64,000 nt of DNA from Sphingomonas sp. HDW15A (lineage in GTDB: Bacteria > Pseudomonadota > Alphaproteobacteria > Sphingomonadales > Sphingomonadaceae): assembly GCF_011301715.1 (NCBI RefSeq), contig NZ_CP049870.1:1302001-1366000 (forward strand), read 5' to 3'. The position numbers were made by a program, and so were the translations under genes. Below, one piece after another: positions 56,507 to 64,000 of this stretch. Below the pieces are notes generated by a model. The model did not search any database, was not told the DNA's origin, and saw nothing but the letters and a program-made list of their open reading frames with translations. How positions within the stretch are numbered: the first letter of the stretch is position 1; the number at the start of each line of letters is the position of its first letter.

Positions 56507-57946
56507 ATGACCAGTCTCAACAAACGTAATCGCGCCCGCCTGGGCACTGCGATGGCCGCCGTGGCCCTGAGCCTCGGCACCACCATCAACCCTGCCCCCG
56601 CAATGGCGCAGCCAGTCGCGGCGAAGCCATCCGAGACGCTCAATCTGAGCCAGGGCACGGGAACGTTGGTTCGCCTGTCGGCACCGATGAGCGACGTATT
56701 CGTCGCCAATGAAGCGATCGCGGACGTGCAGGTCCGTTCCAACCGCCAGCTCTATGTCTTCGGCAAGAGCGCGGGCGAAACGACGGTCTATGCGACCGCT
56801 GGCAACGGCAAGGTGGTTTACGCAGCTACCGTCCGCGTCGGCTCCAACTTGGGCTCGGTGAGCGAAATGCTTCAGCTCGCCATGCCGGACTCGGCCATTC
56901 AGGCGACTCCGATGAACAATCTAGTGCTTTTGACCGGAACGGTCGCCTCGCCCGACGACGTCGCCGAGGCGCAGCGCCTGGTTCAGGCATATGTCGGAAG
57001 CACAACCCAGGTCGTCAGCCGGATCCGCTCGGCAACGCCCCTTCAGGTCGCGCTCAAAGTCCGCATCGCCGAGGTCAACCGGTCGCTGACCAAGTCGCTT
57101 GGCGTCAACCTGCTGACCAACGACCCGACGGGCGGCTTCCAGTTCGGAATCGCGCAGGGCCAGGGCATCTTCCTGCCGGCCCCCGGCTCGCCTTCGACCG
57201 GTGCCGGCGACGTCATCCGCAGCGCGATCGGCACGACCCTTCGCGGCAGCGGCAAGCTGTTCGGTCTCGACATCCTGGGAACGCTCGATCTCGCCGAGGT
57301 CGACGGCCTGGTCACGACCTTGGCCCAACCGACCCTGACGGCGCTTTCCGGGGAAACCGCCAGCTTCCTGGCCGGCGGCGAATTCCCCGTGCCGATCTCC
57401 CAGTCGCTCGGCGCGGTGACGGTCGAGTATAAGCAATATGGTGTCGGCCTGGCCTTCACGCCGTACGTCCTTGCTGACGGCCGCATCTCGATGCGCGTCC
57501 GCCCTGAGGTCAGCGAGCTTTCGAACGAAGGCAGCGTCAAGCTTGGCGAGTTCACCATCCCGGCGCTGACCACGCGTCGTGCGGAGACTACGGTGGAACT
57601 CGGCTCAGGCCAGTCCTTCATGATCGCCGGTCTGCTTCGCAATTCGAGCACCAACGACATCAACAAGGCGCCGTTCCTGGGCGACATCCCGATACTCGGC
57701 GCCCTGTTCCGCTCGACCCGCTATCGCCGTGCAGAGACGGAACTGGTGATCGTCGTCACGCCGTACCTCGTACGGCCGGTGTCGGGTCAGCTCGCGCTTC
57801 CGACCGATGGCTATCGCGCTCCGACCGACGGTCAGCGGATTATCGGCGGGCAAAGCTACAAGGGTGTTTCCGGCGGCGCTGCTTCGGCGGTTGTCCCGGC
57901 ACCGGCCCCGGCCGGAGCCGCGCCGGCGCCCGGCTTCAAGATGTAA
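56507..57946 (+). CDS. cpaC: Tad pilus secretin CpaC/RcpA
   Basis: A 479-residue outer-membrane secretin. A signal peptide ends near AMAQPVAA (residue about 36), then come the pilus-assembly N-domain (LNLSQGTGTLVRLSAPMSDVFVAN in part), a BON-like region (LLTGTVASPDDVAEAQRL) and the secretin domain (VALKVRIAEVNRS to ETELVIVVTPYLVRPV). A proline/alanine-rich tail closes it. The pore lets the Flp pilus through. It starts one base after cpaB. Confidence 0.94.
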   Translation: MTSLNKRNRARLGTAMAAVALSLGTTINPAPAMAQPVAAKPSETLNLSQGTGTLVRLSAPMSDVFVANEAIADVQVRSNRQLYVFGKSAGETTVYATAGNGKVVYAATVRVGSNLGSVSEMLQLAMPDSAIQATPMNNLVLLTGTVASPDDVAEAQRLVQAYVGSTTQVVSRIRSATPLQVALKVRIAEVNRSLTKSLGVNLLTNDPTGGFQFGIAQGQGIFLPAPGSPSTGAGDVIRSAIGTTLRGSGKLFGLDILGTLDLAEVDGLVTTLAQPTLTALSGETASFLAGGEFPVPISQSLGAVTVEYKQYGVGLAFTPYVLADGRISMRVRPEVSELSNEGSVKLGEFTIPALTTRRAETTVELGSGQSFMIAGLLRNSSTNDINKAPFLGDIPILGALFRSTRYRRAETELVIVVTPYLVRPVSGQLALPTDGYRAPTDGQRIIGGQSYKGVSGGAASAVVPAPAPAGAAPAPGFKM

Positions 57947-57969
57947 CCGCGAAGAGGAAGGAAGAGAAA

Positions 57970-58596
57970 ATGCGCACCACGATCATCTTCGCGCTGATGG
58001 CTTCGGCCCTCGCAACGCCCGGTATCGCCGCCGATCCTGCCCGTGGGGTCAGCGAGGTCAATGTGCCGGTCATCACCCGGTCAGACTATGCGTTCGACGC
58101 AGCCGCTCCGGATGGCACACTTTCGCCGTCCGAGCGGGCCCGGCTCAGCGCCTGGTTCAGCGGTCTTGGCCTGGGCTATGGCGACCGCGTCTATGTCAGC
58201 GGTCCATATGCCGACGCCGCTCGCATGGATGTCGCACAGGTCGCCGGCCAATATGGAATTCTGCTCAGCCCCGGCTCGCCGGTCACCACTGGCGAGGTTG
58301 CCCCGGGCGCAGTCCGCGTGACGGTCACGCGGACCACCGCGAGCGTTCCCGGCTGTCCGCACTGGGAGCAGGCTTCGCAGCCCAATTTTGCCAATCGCTC
58401 GATGCCCAACTTCGGCTGCGGAGTGAACGGAAACCTGACCGCGATGGTCGCCGATCCGCAGGATCTGGTTTGGGGTCGCGAAAGCGGTGGAGTCGTCGAC
58501 TCCATGACGGCCACGCGCGCCATCCAGTCCTACCGCAAGGCGGCTCCGACCGGTGAGAAGGGTCTCATCGACGTGAATACCAAGGGGGACAAGTAA
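57970..58596 (+). CDS. cpaD: Pilus assembly protein CpaD
   Basis: A 208-residue CpaD-family protein: RSDYAFDAAAPDGTLSPSERARLSAWF, RVTVTRTTASVPGCPHWEQ and NFGCGVNGNLTAMVADPQDLVWGR (each in part) match the family. CpaD is usually a lipoprotein, but here the signal sequence (MRTTIIFALMASALATPGIAA) has no lipobox cysteine, so a soluble periplasmic form is more likely. GAAGGAAG lies before ATG 57970. The stop overlaps the cpaE ATG by one base. Confidence 0.88.
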   Translation: MRTTIIFALMASALATPGIAADPARGVSEVNVPVITRSDYAFDAAAPDGTLSPSERARLSAWFSGLGLGYGDRVYVSGPYADAARMDVAQVAGQYGILLSPGSPVTTGEVAPGAVRVTVTRTTASVPGCPHWEQASQPNFANRSMPNFGCGVNGNLTAMVADPQDLVWGRESGGVVDSMTATRAIQSYRKAAPTGEKGLIDVNTKGDK

Positions 58597-59855
58597 TGAA
58601 CGCTCCGTTTCAGGCCCGCGCAGGTATGCGCGACCCCTTCACGGCCTTCGTGTGTGACGACGCCACCGCCGACATGCTTCGGCCGGTCGCGGTCGAGCAC
58701 GGCTGGTCGCCAGAAAAGGTCAACAAGGGCGGTCTGCGCAATGCCGTCCAGTCCCTTTCCGTGTCGGCGAGCCCGAACATCCTGTTCGTCGACCTCTCGG
58801 AATCGGCCGACCCGCTGAACGACATCAACGCGCTCGCGGAAGTCTGCGAGCCGGGCACGATCGTCATCGCATCGGGCCAGGTCAACGATGTCCGCCTCTA
58901 TCGCGACCTCGTCGCAAGCGGCATCCACGACTATCTCCTGAAGCCGTTCACGGTCGACCAACTCCGCGACACTTTCGCTCACGCCCAGTCGATCCTGTCG
59001 GGTCCGCGCGGCGAGGCGCAAGTCGACAAGCCGCATGTTATGACCGCGGTCATCGGGGTCCGCGGCGGAGTCGGTGCTTCGACGATTGCAACCAGCCTTG
59101 CGTGGCTGCTCGGCGACCGGGCCCACCGCTCGACGGCCCTGCTCGATCTCGACGTCCATTTCGGCACGGGCGCGCTTGCGCTCGATCTGGAGCCGGGCCG
59201 CGGACTTACCGACGCGATCGAGAACCCGAGCCGTATCGACGGCCTGTTCATCGAGCGTGCGATGGTCCGCGCCAACGAACGCCTGAGCGTGCTGTCTTCG
59301 GAAGCACCGATCAACCAGCCGCTGCTGACCGACGGAAGCGCCTTCTTCCAGCTTCAGGAAGAAATGCGCAACGCGTTCGAATCGACCGTTCTCGACCTGC
59401 CGCGCCACATGCTGATCCAATATCCGCACATGGTGCATGACGCGCACGTCGCCGTGGTCGTCAGCGAGCTCACCCTCGCCGCGACTCGCGACACGATCCG
59501 CATTCTCGCCTGGCTGAAGTCCAACGCGCCGCAGACGAAAGTCATCGTCGCGACCAACCGCACGCCTTCCGGCGGCGGGCTGGAGATTAGCAAGAAGGAT
59601 TTCGAGCAGTCGATCGAGCGCCAGGTGGACATCGTATTCCACGAGGACGGCAAGCTAGCCGCCCAGGCCGCCAAGCTGGGCAAGCCGATGGCCGAAATCG
59701 CCACCGGCAAGATGGCCGCACCGTTCACCACACTGGCGAACATGGTGCTCAGCCATGCCAGTGAGGAAGGTGCGGGCGAAGGCGTCGACGGCGGGGCGAA
59801 GAGCCTGGTCAGCAATCTCAAGTCGATGCTTTCCAAGCAGAAGAAAGCCGCCTGA
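58596..59855 (+). CDS. cpaE: Pilus assembly protein CpaE/TadZ
   Basis: A 419-residue protein with an N-terminal receiver-like domain (AFVCDDATADML, IHDYLLKPFTVDQL) and a C-terminal MinD/ParA-type ATPase (AVIGVRGGVGASTIATSLAWLL, a deviant Walker A). CpaE positions the pilus machine at a cell pole. In related genomes cpaF follows directly; here the next gene, 46 bp on, is tadB. Confidence 0.93.
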   Translation: MNAPFQARAGMRDPFTAFVCDDATADMLRPVAVEHGWSPEKVNKGGLRNAVQSLSVSASPNILFVDLSESADPLNDINALAEVCEPGTIVIASGQVNDVRLYRDLVASGIHDYLLKPFTVDQLRDTFAHAQSILSGPRGEAQVDKPHVMTAVIGVRGGVGASTIATSLAWLLGDRAHRSTALLDLDVHFGTGALALDLEPGRGLTDAIENPSRIDGLFIERAMVRANERLSVLSSEAPINQPLLTDGSAFFQLQEEMRNAFESTVLDLPRHMLIQYPHMVHDAHVAVVVSELTLAATRDTIRILAWLKSNAPQTKVIVATNRTPSGGGLEISKKDFEQSIERQVDIVFHEDGKLAAQAAKLGKPMAEIATGKMAAPFTTLANMVLSHASEEGAGEGVDGGAKSLVSNLKSMLSKQKKAA

Positions 59856-59901
59856 ATTTTGACGGCCCTGCCCGGCGCTTGTCGCGCCGGCAAGGCGCAA
59901 G

Positions 59902-60885
59902 GTGATTGGACGTAACATGGTCATGACGATCGTTATCGCTGCGGGGATCCTGGTGGTGCTGGCGCTCGGCTATACGGCGCTTAGCGGCCCGAATGCCGGG
60001 AAGGCCTACAAGCGCCGCCTGGAGCTGCTCCGCGAGCGGCACGGCGACGTCGTCACGGCCAACGCCCAGGCGCAGATCCGCAAGCTCCTCGCATCGCGCC
60101 AGACCAAGATCGACGATGCTCTGTCTTCCTTCATCCCGAAACCGGCACTGCTCCGCCGGCGGCTGGAGCAGACCGGCAAGAACATTACGCTTCAGAAATA
60201 CGCCCTCGCGACGCTCGGCCTGACGGCGGTGATCTTCCTTGCGCTCAAGATGCAGGGCGCGCCCTTCATGCTGGCGCTGATGTTCGGCCTGTTCATCGGT
60301 ATTGGCGTGCCGCACCTGGTCATCGGCTTCCTGATCGGCAAGCGGATCAAGCAATTCACTTCCAACTTCCCCGATGCTATCGACCTGATGGTTCGCGGAC
60401 TTCGCTCCGGTCTTCCGATCACCGAGACCCTGGGCATCGTCTCGAGCGAAATCCCGGGACCCGTCGGAATCGAATTCCGCGCCGTCGCCGACAAGATGAA
60501 GATCGGCCGGACGATGGAAGCCGCGCTTCAGGAAACGGCCGACCGCCTCGGCACTGCGGAATTCCAGTTCTTCGTCATCACGCTGGCGATCCAGCGCGAG
60601 ACCGGCGGCAACCTTGCCGAGACCTTGTCGAACCTGTCCGACGTGCTCCGCAAGCGCAGCCAGATGAAGCTCAAAATCCGGGCGATGAGCTCGGAATCGA
60701 AAGCTTCGGCGATGATCGTCGGCTCCCTGCCCTTCGTGGTGTTCACGATGGTCTGGATGATCAACCCGGAATACATGATGGGTTTCTTCACCGACGAGCG
60801 ACTGATGGTCGCCGGGCTTGGGGGCCTGGTGTGGATGGGTATCGGCGTCGGTATCATGGCCAAAATGGTCAGCTTCGAGATCTAG
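59902..60885 (+). CDS. tadB: Tad inner-membrane protein TadB
   Basis: A 327-residue GspF-type (T2SSF) platform protein. There is an N-terminal helix (TIVIAAGILVVLALGYTAL), two central helices, the T2SSF domain (NFPDAIDLMVRGLRSGLPITETLG in part, LAIQRETGGNLAETLSNLSDVLRKR) and C-terminal helices. GTG 59902 with AAGG 6 nt upstream, or ATG 59917, may be the start. With TadC it anchors the ATPase at the inner membrane, but that ATPase is not encoded here. Confidence 0.92.
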   Translation: MIGRNMVMTIVIAAGILVVLALGYTALSGPNAGKAYKRRLELLRERHGDVVTANAQAQIRKLLASRQTKIDDALSSFIPKPALLRRRLEQTGKNITLQKYALATLGLTAVIFLALKMQGAPFMLALMFGLFIGIGVPHLVIGFLIGKRIKQFTSNFPDAIDLMVRGLRSGLPITETLGIVSSEIPGPVGIEFRAVADKMKIGRTMEAALQETADRLGTAEFQFFVITLAIQRETGGNLAETLSNLSDVLRKRSQMKLKIRAMSSESKASAMIVGSLPFVVFTMVWMINPEYMMGFFTDERLMVAGLGGLVWMGIGVGIMAKMVSFEI

Positions 60886-60899
60886 GGGGATAGTTCGTC

Positions 60900-61886
60900 A
60901 TGTCTTCGGGCCCCACCATCCTCGGCGTCGACGTCATCTGGGTCGCCACCATGCTCAGCGCGGTGGCCACCTTCGCCGTGCTGCTTGCCATCTACGCCGC
61001 GACGACCGTTCGCGACCCGATGGCGCGGCGCGTGAAAGCGCTCAACGAGCGCCGCGAACAGCTGAAGGCCGGCATCGTCGCGTCGACCAACAAGCGCAAG
61101 AAGCTCACCAACAAGAACCAGGCGGCCGACCGTGTCCGCGGAATCCTCAGCAACTTCCGGATGCTGCAGGACGACCAGATCAAGAAGACGCAGACCAAGC
61201 TTCTACAGGCCGGCATCCGCGCGAAAGACCTTGCCTATTTCATCATCGCCGCGCGCTTCGTGCTGCCGGTCGTGATCGGAACGACCGCTGTCGTCTGCAT
61301 CTACTTCACCGACATGTTCCCCGAATGGGGCGCAATGAAGCGCTATATCGCCACCGCAGTCGCCTTCATCGGCAGCTACAAGGCGCCGGACGTATGGCTG
61401 AAGAACAAGGTCCAGAAGCGCAGCCACGCCGTCCGCAAGGGCCTTCCCGACGCGCTGGACCTGCTGGTCATCTGCGCCGAGGCCGGCCTCACTGTCGACG
61501 CCGCCTTCAACCGCGTCGCCAAGGAATTGGGCAAGGCCTATCCGGAGCTGGGCGACGAATTCGGCCTCACAGCGATTGAACTGGGGTTCCTCAACGAGCG
61601 GCGCCAGGCGTTCGAAAACCTCGCCACGCGAGTCGACTTGGATGCCGTTCGCGGCGTCGTCACAACCATGATCCAGACCGAAAAATACGGCACTCCGCTG
61701 GCGTCGGCGCTGCGCGTCCTGTCCGCAGAGTTCCGCAACGAGCGGATGATGCGGGCCGAGGAAAAGGCCGCGCGACTGCCGGCGATCATGACCGTTCCTC
61801 TGATCCTGTTCATCCTGCCGACCCTGTTCATCGTCATTCTTGGTCCGGCGGCCTGTTCGATCAACGACAGCTTCATCAACGGCTGA
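60900..61886 (+). CDS. tadC: Tad inner-membrane protein TadC
   Basis: A 328-residue paralogue of TadB with the same T2SSF core (GLPDALDLLVICAEAGLTVDAAFNRVAKEL in part, MIQTEKYGTPLASALRVLSAEFRNERM in part), two membrane helices at about 110-150 and a C-terminal helix (IMTVPLILFILPTLFIVILG). It starts 14 bp after tadB and closes the visible pilus cluster. Confidence 0.93.
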   Translation: MSSGPTILGVDVIWVATMLSAVATFAVLLAIYAATTVRDPMARRVKALNERREQLKAGIVASTNKRKKLTNKNQAADRVRGILSNFRMLQDDQIKKTQTKLLQAGIRAKDLAYFIIAARFVLPVVIGTTAVVCIYFTDMFPEWGAMKRYIATAVAFIGSYKAPDVWLKNKVQKRSHAVRKGLPDALDLLVICAEAGLTVDAAFNRVAKELGKAYPELGDEFGLTAIELGFLNERRQAFENLATRVDLDAVRGVVTTMIQTEKYGTPLASALRVLSAEFRNERMMRAEEKAARLPAIMTVPLILFILPTLFIVILGPAACSINDSFING

Positions 61887-62013
61887 CCGAAACATACTGG
61901 GGGACGCAGGCGCCGTCGCCGGGGACAACCTGGCGGCGGCGTTTCGCGTTGCGGTTACGGAACGAACGGCGACTTCCCGCGCTTAAATCCCGATCAACAA
62001 GGGATTCAAAGCC

Positions 62014-62334
62014 ATGATGGGTTTCACTTCCGACCAGTGGGTTATCGTCACGCTGGTATTCGTTCTCGGTCTGCTGATCGGCGGCTTCCTGTTCTCCGGC
62101 GGGGGCCGCAAATGGAAACATCGCTACAAGGCGGAAGTCGCCCGCCGCGAGGATTTGGAACGCGTGCACAGCGAACGCGAGGCGCATTGGACGGACCAGG
62201 AGAAGGAATGGCGCGAGCGGGATTCTCTTCGCGGGGCTGCCCTGAAGGATCGCGAAGGCGACGGCGTTCGCGACAACGGTGATCCGGTAATCGACCGCGA
62301 CCGCGACGGGATCGACGACCGTCGCGAAATCTGA
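62014..62334 (+). CDS. Small membrane-anchored protein with acidic, calcium-loop-like tail
   Basis: A 106-residue protein with one N-terminal membrane helix (WVIVTLVFVLGLLIGGFLF, residues 9-27), a charged, probably coiled-coil middle (about 33-76, rich in Glu/Arg/Lys), and a C-terminal segment DREGDGVRDNGDPVIDRDRDGIDDRRE. Its regularly spaced aspartates resemble the calcium loops of thrombospondin type 3/dockerin repeats. It could be a calcium-binding or scaffold protein. It lies after tadC but has its own 127-bp leader. Function unknown. Confidence 0.7.
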   Translation: MMGFTSDQWVIVTLVFVLGLLIGGFLFSGGGRKWKHRYKAEVARREDLERVHSEREAHWTDQEKEWRERDSLRGAALKDREGDGVRDNGDPVIDRDRDGIDDRREI

Positions 62335-62370
62335 GTAGCGCAGCAGCGTCCGGGGGAGGGTGCGAGCAAC

Positions 62371-64000
62371 TCAGCCTTCGATCTTGCTGAAATCCGCGAC
62401 GGCGTGAACGGCGTCGCGGAAGCGGGCGAGCAGATTGAGTCGACGGGCGCGAACGCCCGCGTCTTCGGCATTGACCGTCACCTTATCGAAAAAGGCGTCG
62501 ATCGGCGCGCGCAGCGACGCGAGTGCGGTCATTGCCGAGGTGAAATCCTCGACTTCGATCGCGGCGCGGGCCTTCGGCGCGGCGGCATCCAGCGCGTCGG
62601 TTAGCGCCTGCTCTTCCGCTTCCACGCCAGACGCCGAGGCAGCGGATGGGTCCCACTTTTCCTTCTTGAGGATATTCGCGGCGCGCTTGTAACCGGACAG
62701 CAGGTTGGTCCCCTCGCTCGTCTCCACGAATGCCTGCAGCGCCGTCACCCGCGCAAGCAGGCGGACGAAATCGTCCTCGCCGCCCAGAGCGAACACAGCG
62801 TCGATGAGGTCGTGACGGACACCCGCCTCGCGCTGCTGAACCTTCAAGCGGTCGGCGAAGAATTCCAGCAAGTCGCGCGAATTCAGGTCAGCGCCTTCGT
62901 CACCAAGACCTGCCTTCGCAAGCTCAAGCGCATTGCCCAGGCGGATCCGAGTGCCGTTTTCGAGGATGGTCAGGATTGACTGGAGCGCGGCGCGACGCAG
63001 CGCAAACGGATCCTTCGACCCGGTGGGGCGAATGCCGCGTGCAAAGAATGCGCAGAGGGTGTCGAGCCGATCGGCCAGCGCAACCGCAGCCGGGATGCAG
63101 CCTTCGACCGTGGCCGCATATTGCTGCTTGAGCGCCGAAACCACCCCTGGCTTTTCGCCGCCGCGCTCAGCGTAATAGCCGCCCATGACGCCCTGCAGCT
63201 CAGGGAATTCGCCAACCATCCCCGTCGCAAGGTCGGCCTTTGCCAGAAATCCGGCACGCCGCGCCGTCTCAGGGTCGCGCTCCGGAAAATAGCGCTCGGT
63301 CAATCCAGCGGCGAGTGTCGCAACGCGATCTGCCTTGGCACGGAGCGAGCCCATGCCCTCGTAAAACAGCATACCCTCAAGCTTCGGCAGATGATCTTCC
63401 AGCGGGACCTTGAGATCCTGCTCCCAGAAAAAGCGAGCGTCCGAGAGCCGCGCGGCGAGCACGCGGGCGTTGCCGACGCAAATCGCCTCGCCGCCGTCAT
63501 TGGCGTCGATGTTGGCGACGCAGACGAAATTCGGCGCAAGCTTCTCGTCGCCGCCGCGCATGACGAAATACTTCTGGTTGAGGCGGGCGGTGAGCTGGAT
63601 CACCTCCTCGGGAACGTCGAGGAAGCTAGGATCGAACGAGCCCAGCAGAGGCACCGGCCATTCGGTGAGCCCGGCGTTCTCGATGACCAGCCCCTCGTCC
63701 TGCACCAGATAATAGCCGGCATCTTCGGCAAGCTCGTTGGCGCGGCTGCGGACGATCGCCTCGCGCTCTTCCTGATCGACGATGACGTGGCAGGCGCGCA
63801 GCTTTTCGACATAGTCGTGTGCGCCGCCGATGGTGATCGGGCCGGGATGGTGGAAGCGGTGCCCGACGGTCGCGGCGCCGCATGTCACTCCCTCGATCTC
63901 GACAAACACGATGTCTTCGCCAAGCAGTGCGACGATCGAATGGAGCGGGCGAACCCAGCGCAGCGACGCTGTTGAGGCGGACGGCGCACCCCAGCGCATC
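62371..64000 (-). CDS. glyS: Glycyl-tRNA synthetase beta subunit (5' end outside window)
   Basis: About 543 residues of the beta subunit of the bacterial alpha2beta2 glycyl-tRNA synthetase are in view; the first part, roughly 120-150 residues, lies beyond the window. Motifs include RWVRPLHSIVALLG, GHRFHHPGPITI, VFYEGMGSLRAKADR-like LFYEGMGSLRAKADRV and DPFALRRAALQSI. It binds tRNA-Gly; glyQ is expected just upstream. No defect is seen. Confidence 0.94.
   Translation of the reverse strand, partial: MRWGAPSASTASLRWVRPLHSIVALLGEDIVFVEIEGVTCGAATVGHRFHHPGPITIGGAHDYVEKLRACHVIVDQEEREAIVRSRANELAEDAGYYLVQDEGLVIENAGLTEWPVPLLGSFDPSFLDVPEEVIQLTARLNQKYFVMRGGDEKLAPNFVCVANIDANDGGEAICVGNARVLAARLSDARFFWEQDLKVPLEDHLPKLEGMLFYEGMGSLRAKADRVATLAAGLTERYFPERDPETARRAGFLAKADLATGMVGEFPELQGVMGGYYAERGGEKPGVVSALKQQYAATVEGCIPAAVALADRLDTLCAFFARGIRPTGSKDPFALRRAALQSILTILENGTRIRLGNALELAKAGLGDEGADLNSRDLLEFFADRLKVQQREAGVRHDLIDAVFALGGEDDFVRLLARVTALQAFVETSEGTNLLSGYKRAANILKKEKWDPSAASASGVEAEEQALTDALDAAAPKARAAIEVEDFTSAMTALASLRAPIDAFFDKVTVNAEDAGVRARRLNLLARFRDAVHAVADFSKIEG

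Overview
The window is a chromosomal segment of a high-GC alphaproteobacterium, most likely a sphingomonad. The evidence is gene content and order: rpmH-rnpA-yidD-yidC-engB, secB divergent from a Tim44-like gene with mltA and smr, mutM/ubiE-ubiB, rpsT-dnaA, a C4-type hemA (5-aminolevulinate synthase), an exosortase-A-type acyl-CoA ligase with its acyl carrier protein, and a Tad/Cpa pilus locus. Most of it is ordinary housekeeping sequence, densely packed with many 1-4 bp start/stop overlaps.

Layout. 1-1.9 kb: exosortase-associated ligase (cut by the window edge), acyl carrier protein, small membrane protein. 1.9-5.7 kb: ribosomal protein L34, RNase P protein, membrane insertion (yidD, yidC), engB, a GST. 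5.7-11.4 kb: cupin, dapE, a GGDEF-EAL protein, smr, mltA, Tim44-like. 11.6-24.6 kb: secB, murJ, trpS, a lipoprotein, dnaA, rpsT, mutM, ubiE, ubiB, a J-domain membrane protein, coaBC, dut, a ThiF/MoeB-type protein. 24.6-39.2 kb: topA, plsY, murI, hemA, rpiB, glyA, nrdR, trmJ, two small secreted proteins, rpsD, the agmatine-to-putrescine pair, lysA, a family-5 uracil-DNA glycosylase, folK. 43-54.9 kb: two PilZ proteins, a PAP2 phosphatase, the glycine-cleavage operon read leftwards behind a tandem glycine riboswitch, ispH, rnhA, an FAD oxidoreductase. 54.9-62 kb: cpaA-B-C-D-E, tadB, tadC with no cpaF. 62.4 kb to the end: glyS (cut by the window edge).

The most remarkable region is 39.2-43.0 kb. 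A tRNA-Lys(UUU) gene is split in its anticodon loop by a 3.8-kb insertion flanked by the repeat GACTTTTAA. The host gene is not restored at either junction. The insertion carries a complete second tRNA-Lys(UUU) on the opposite strand, whose exons are identical to the two host halves. That copy is interrupted between anticodon bases 35 and 36 by a 218-nt group I intron closely resembling the Azoarcus tRNA-Ile intron. The same element carries a PstI/BsuBI-type restriction endonuclease and an adenine methyltransferase, has repeated arm-like motifs at both ends and encodes no integrase. I propose that it breaks an essential tRNA gene, supplies a spliceable replacement, and that the intron hides the attachment core of the replacement from further integration.

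A technical caution: six conserved genes (yidC, dapE, the GGDEF-EAL gene, dut, plsY, gcvPB) carry seven -1 frameshifts, each explained by loss of one base from a short G or C run. Together they look like consensus-sequence errors, not pseudogenes.
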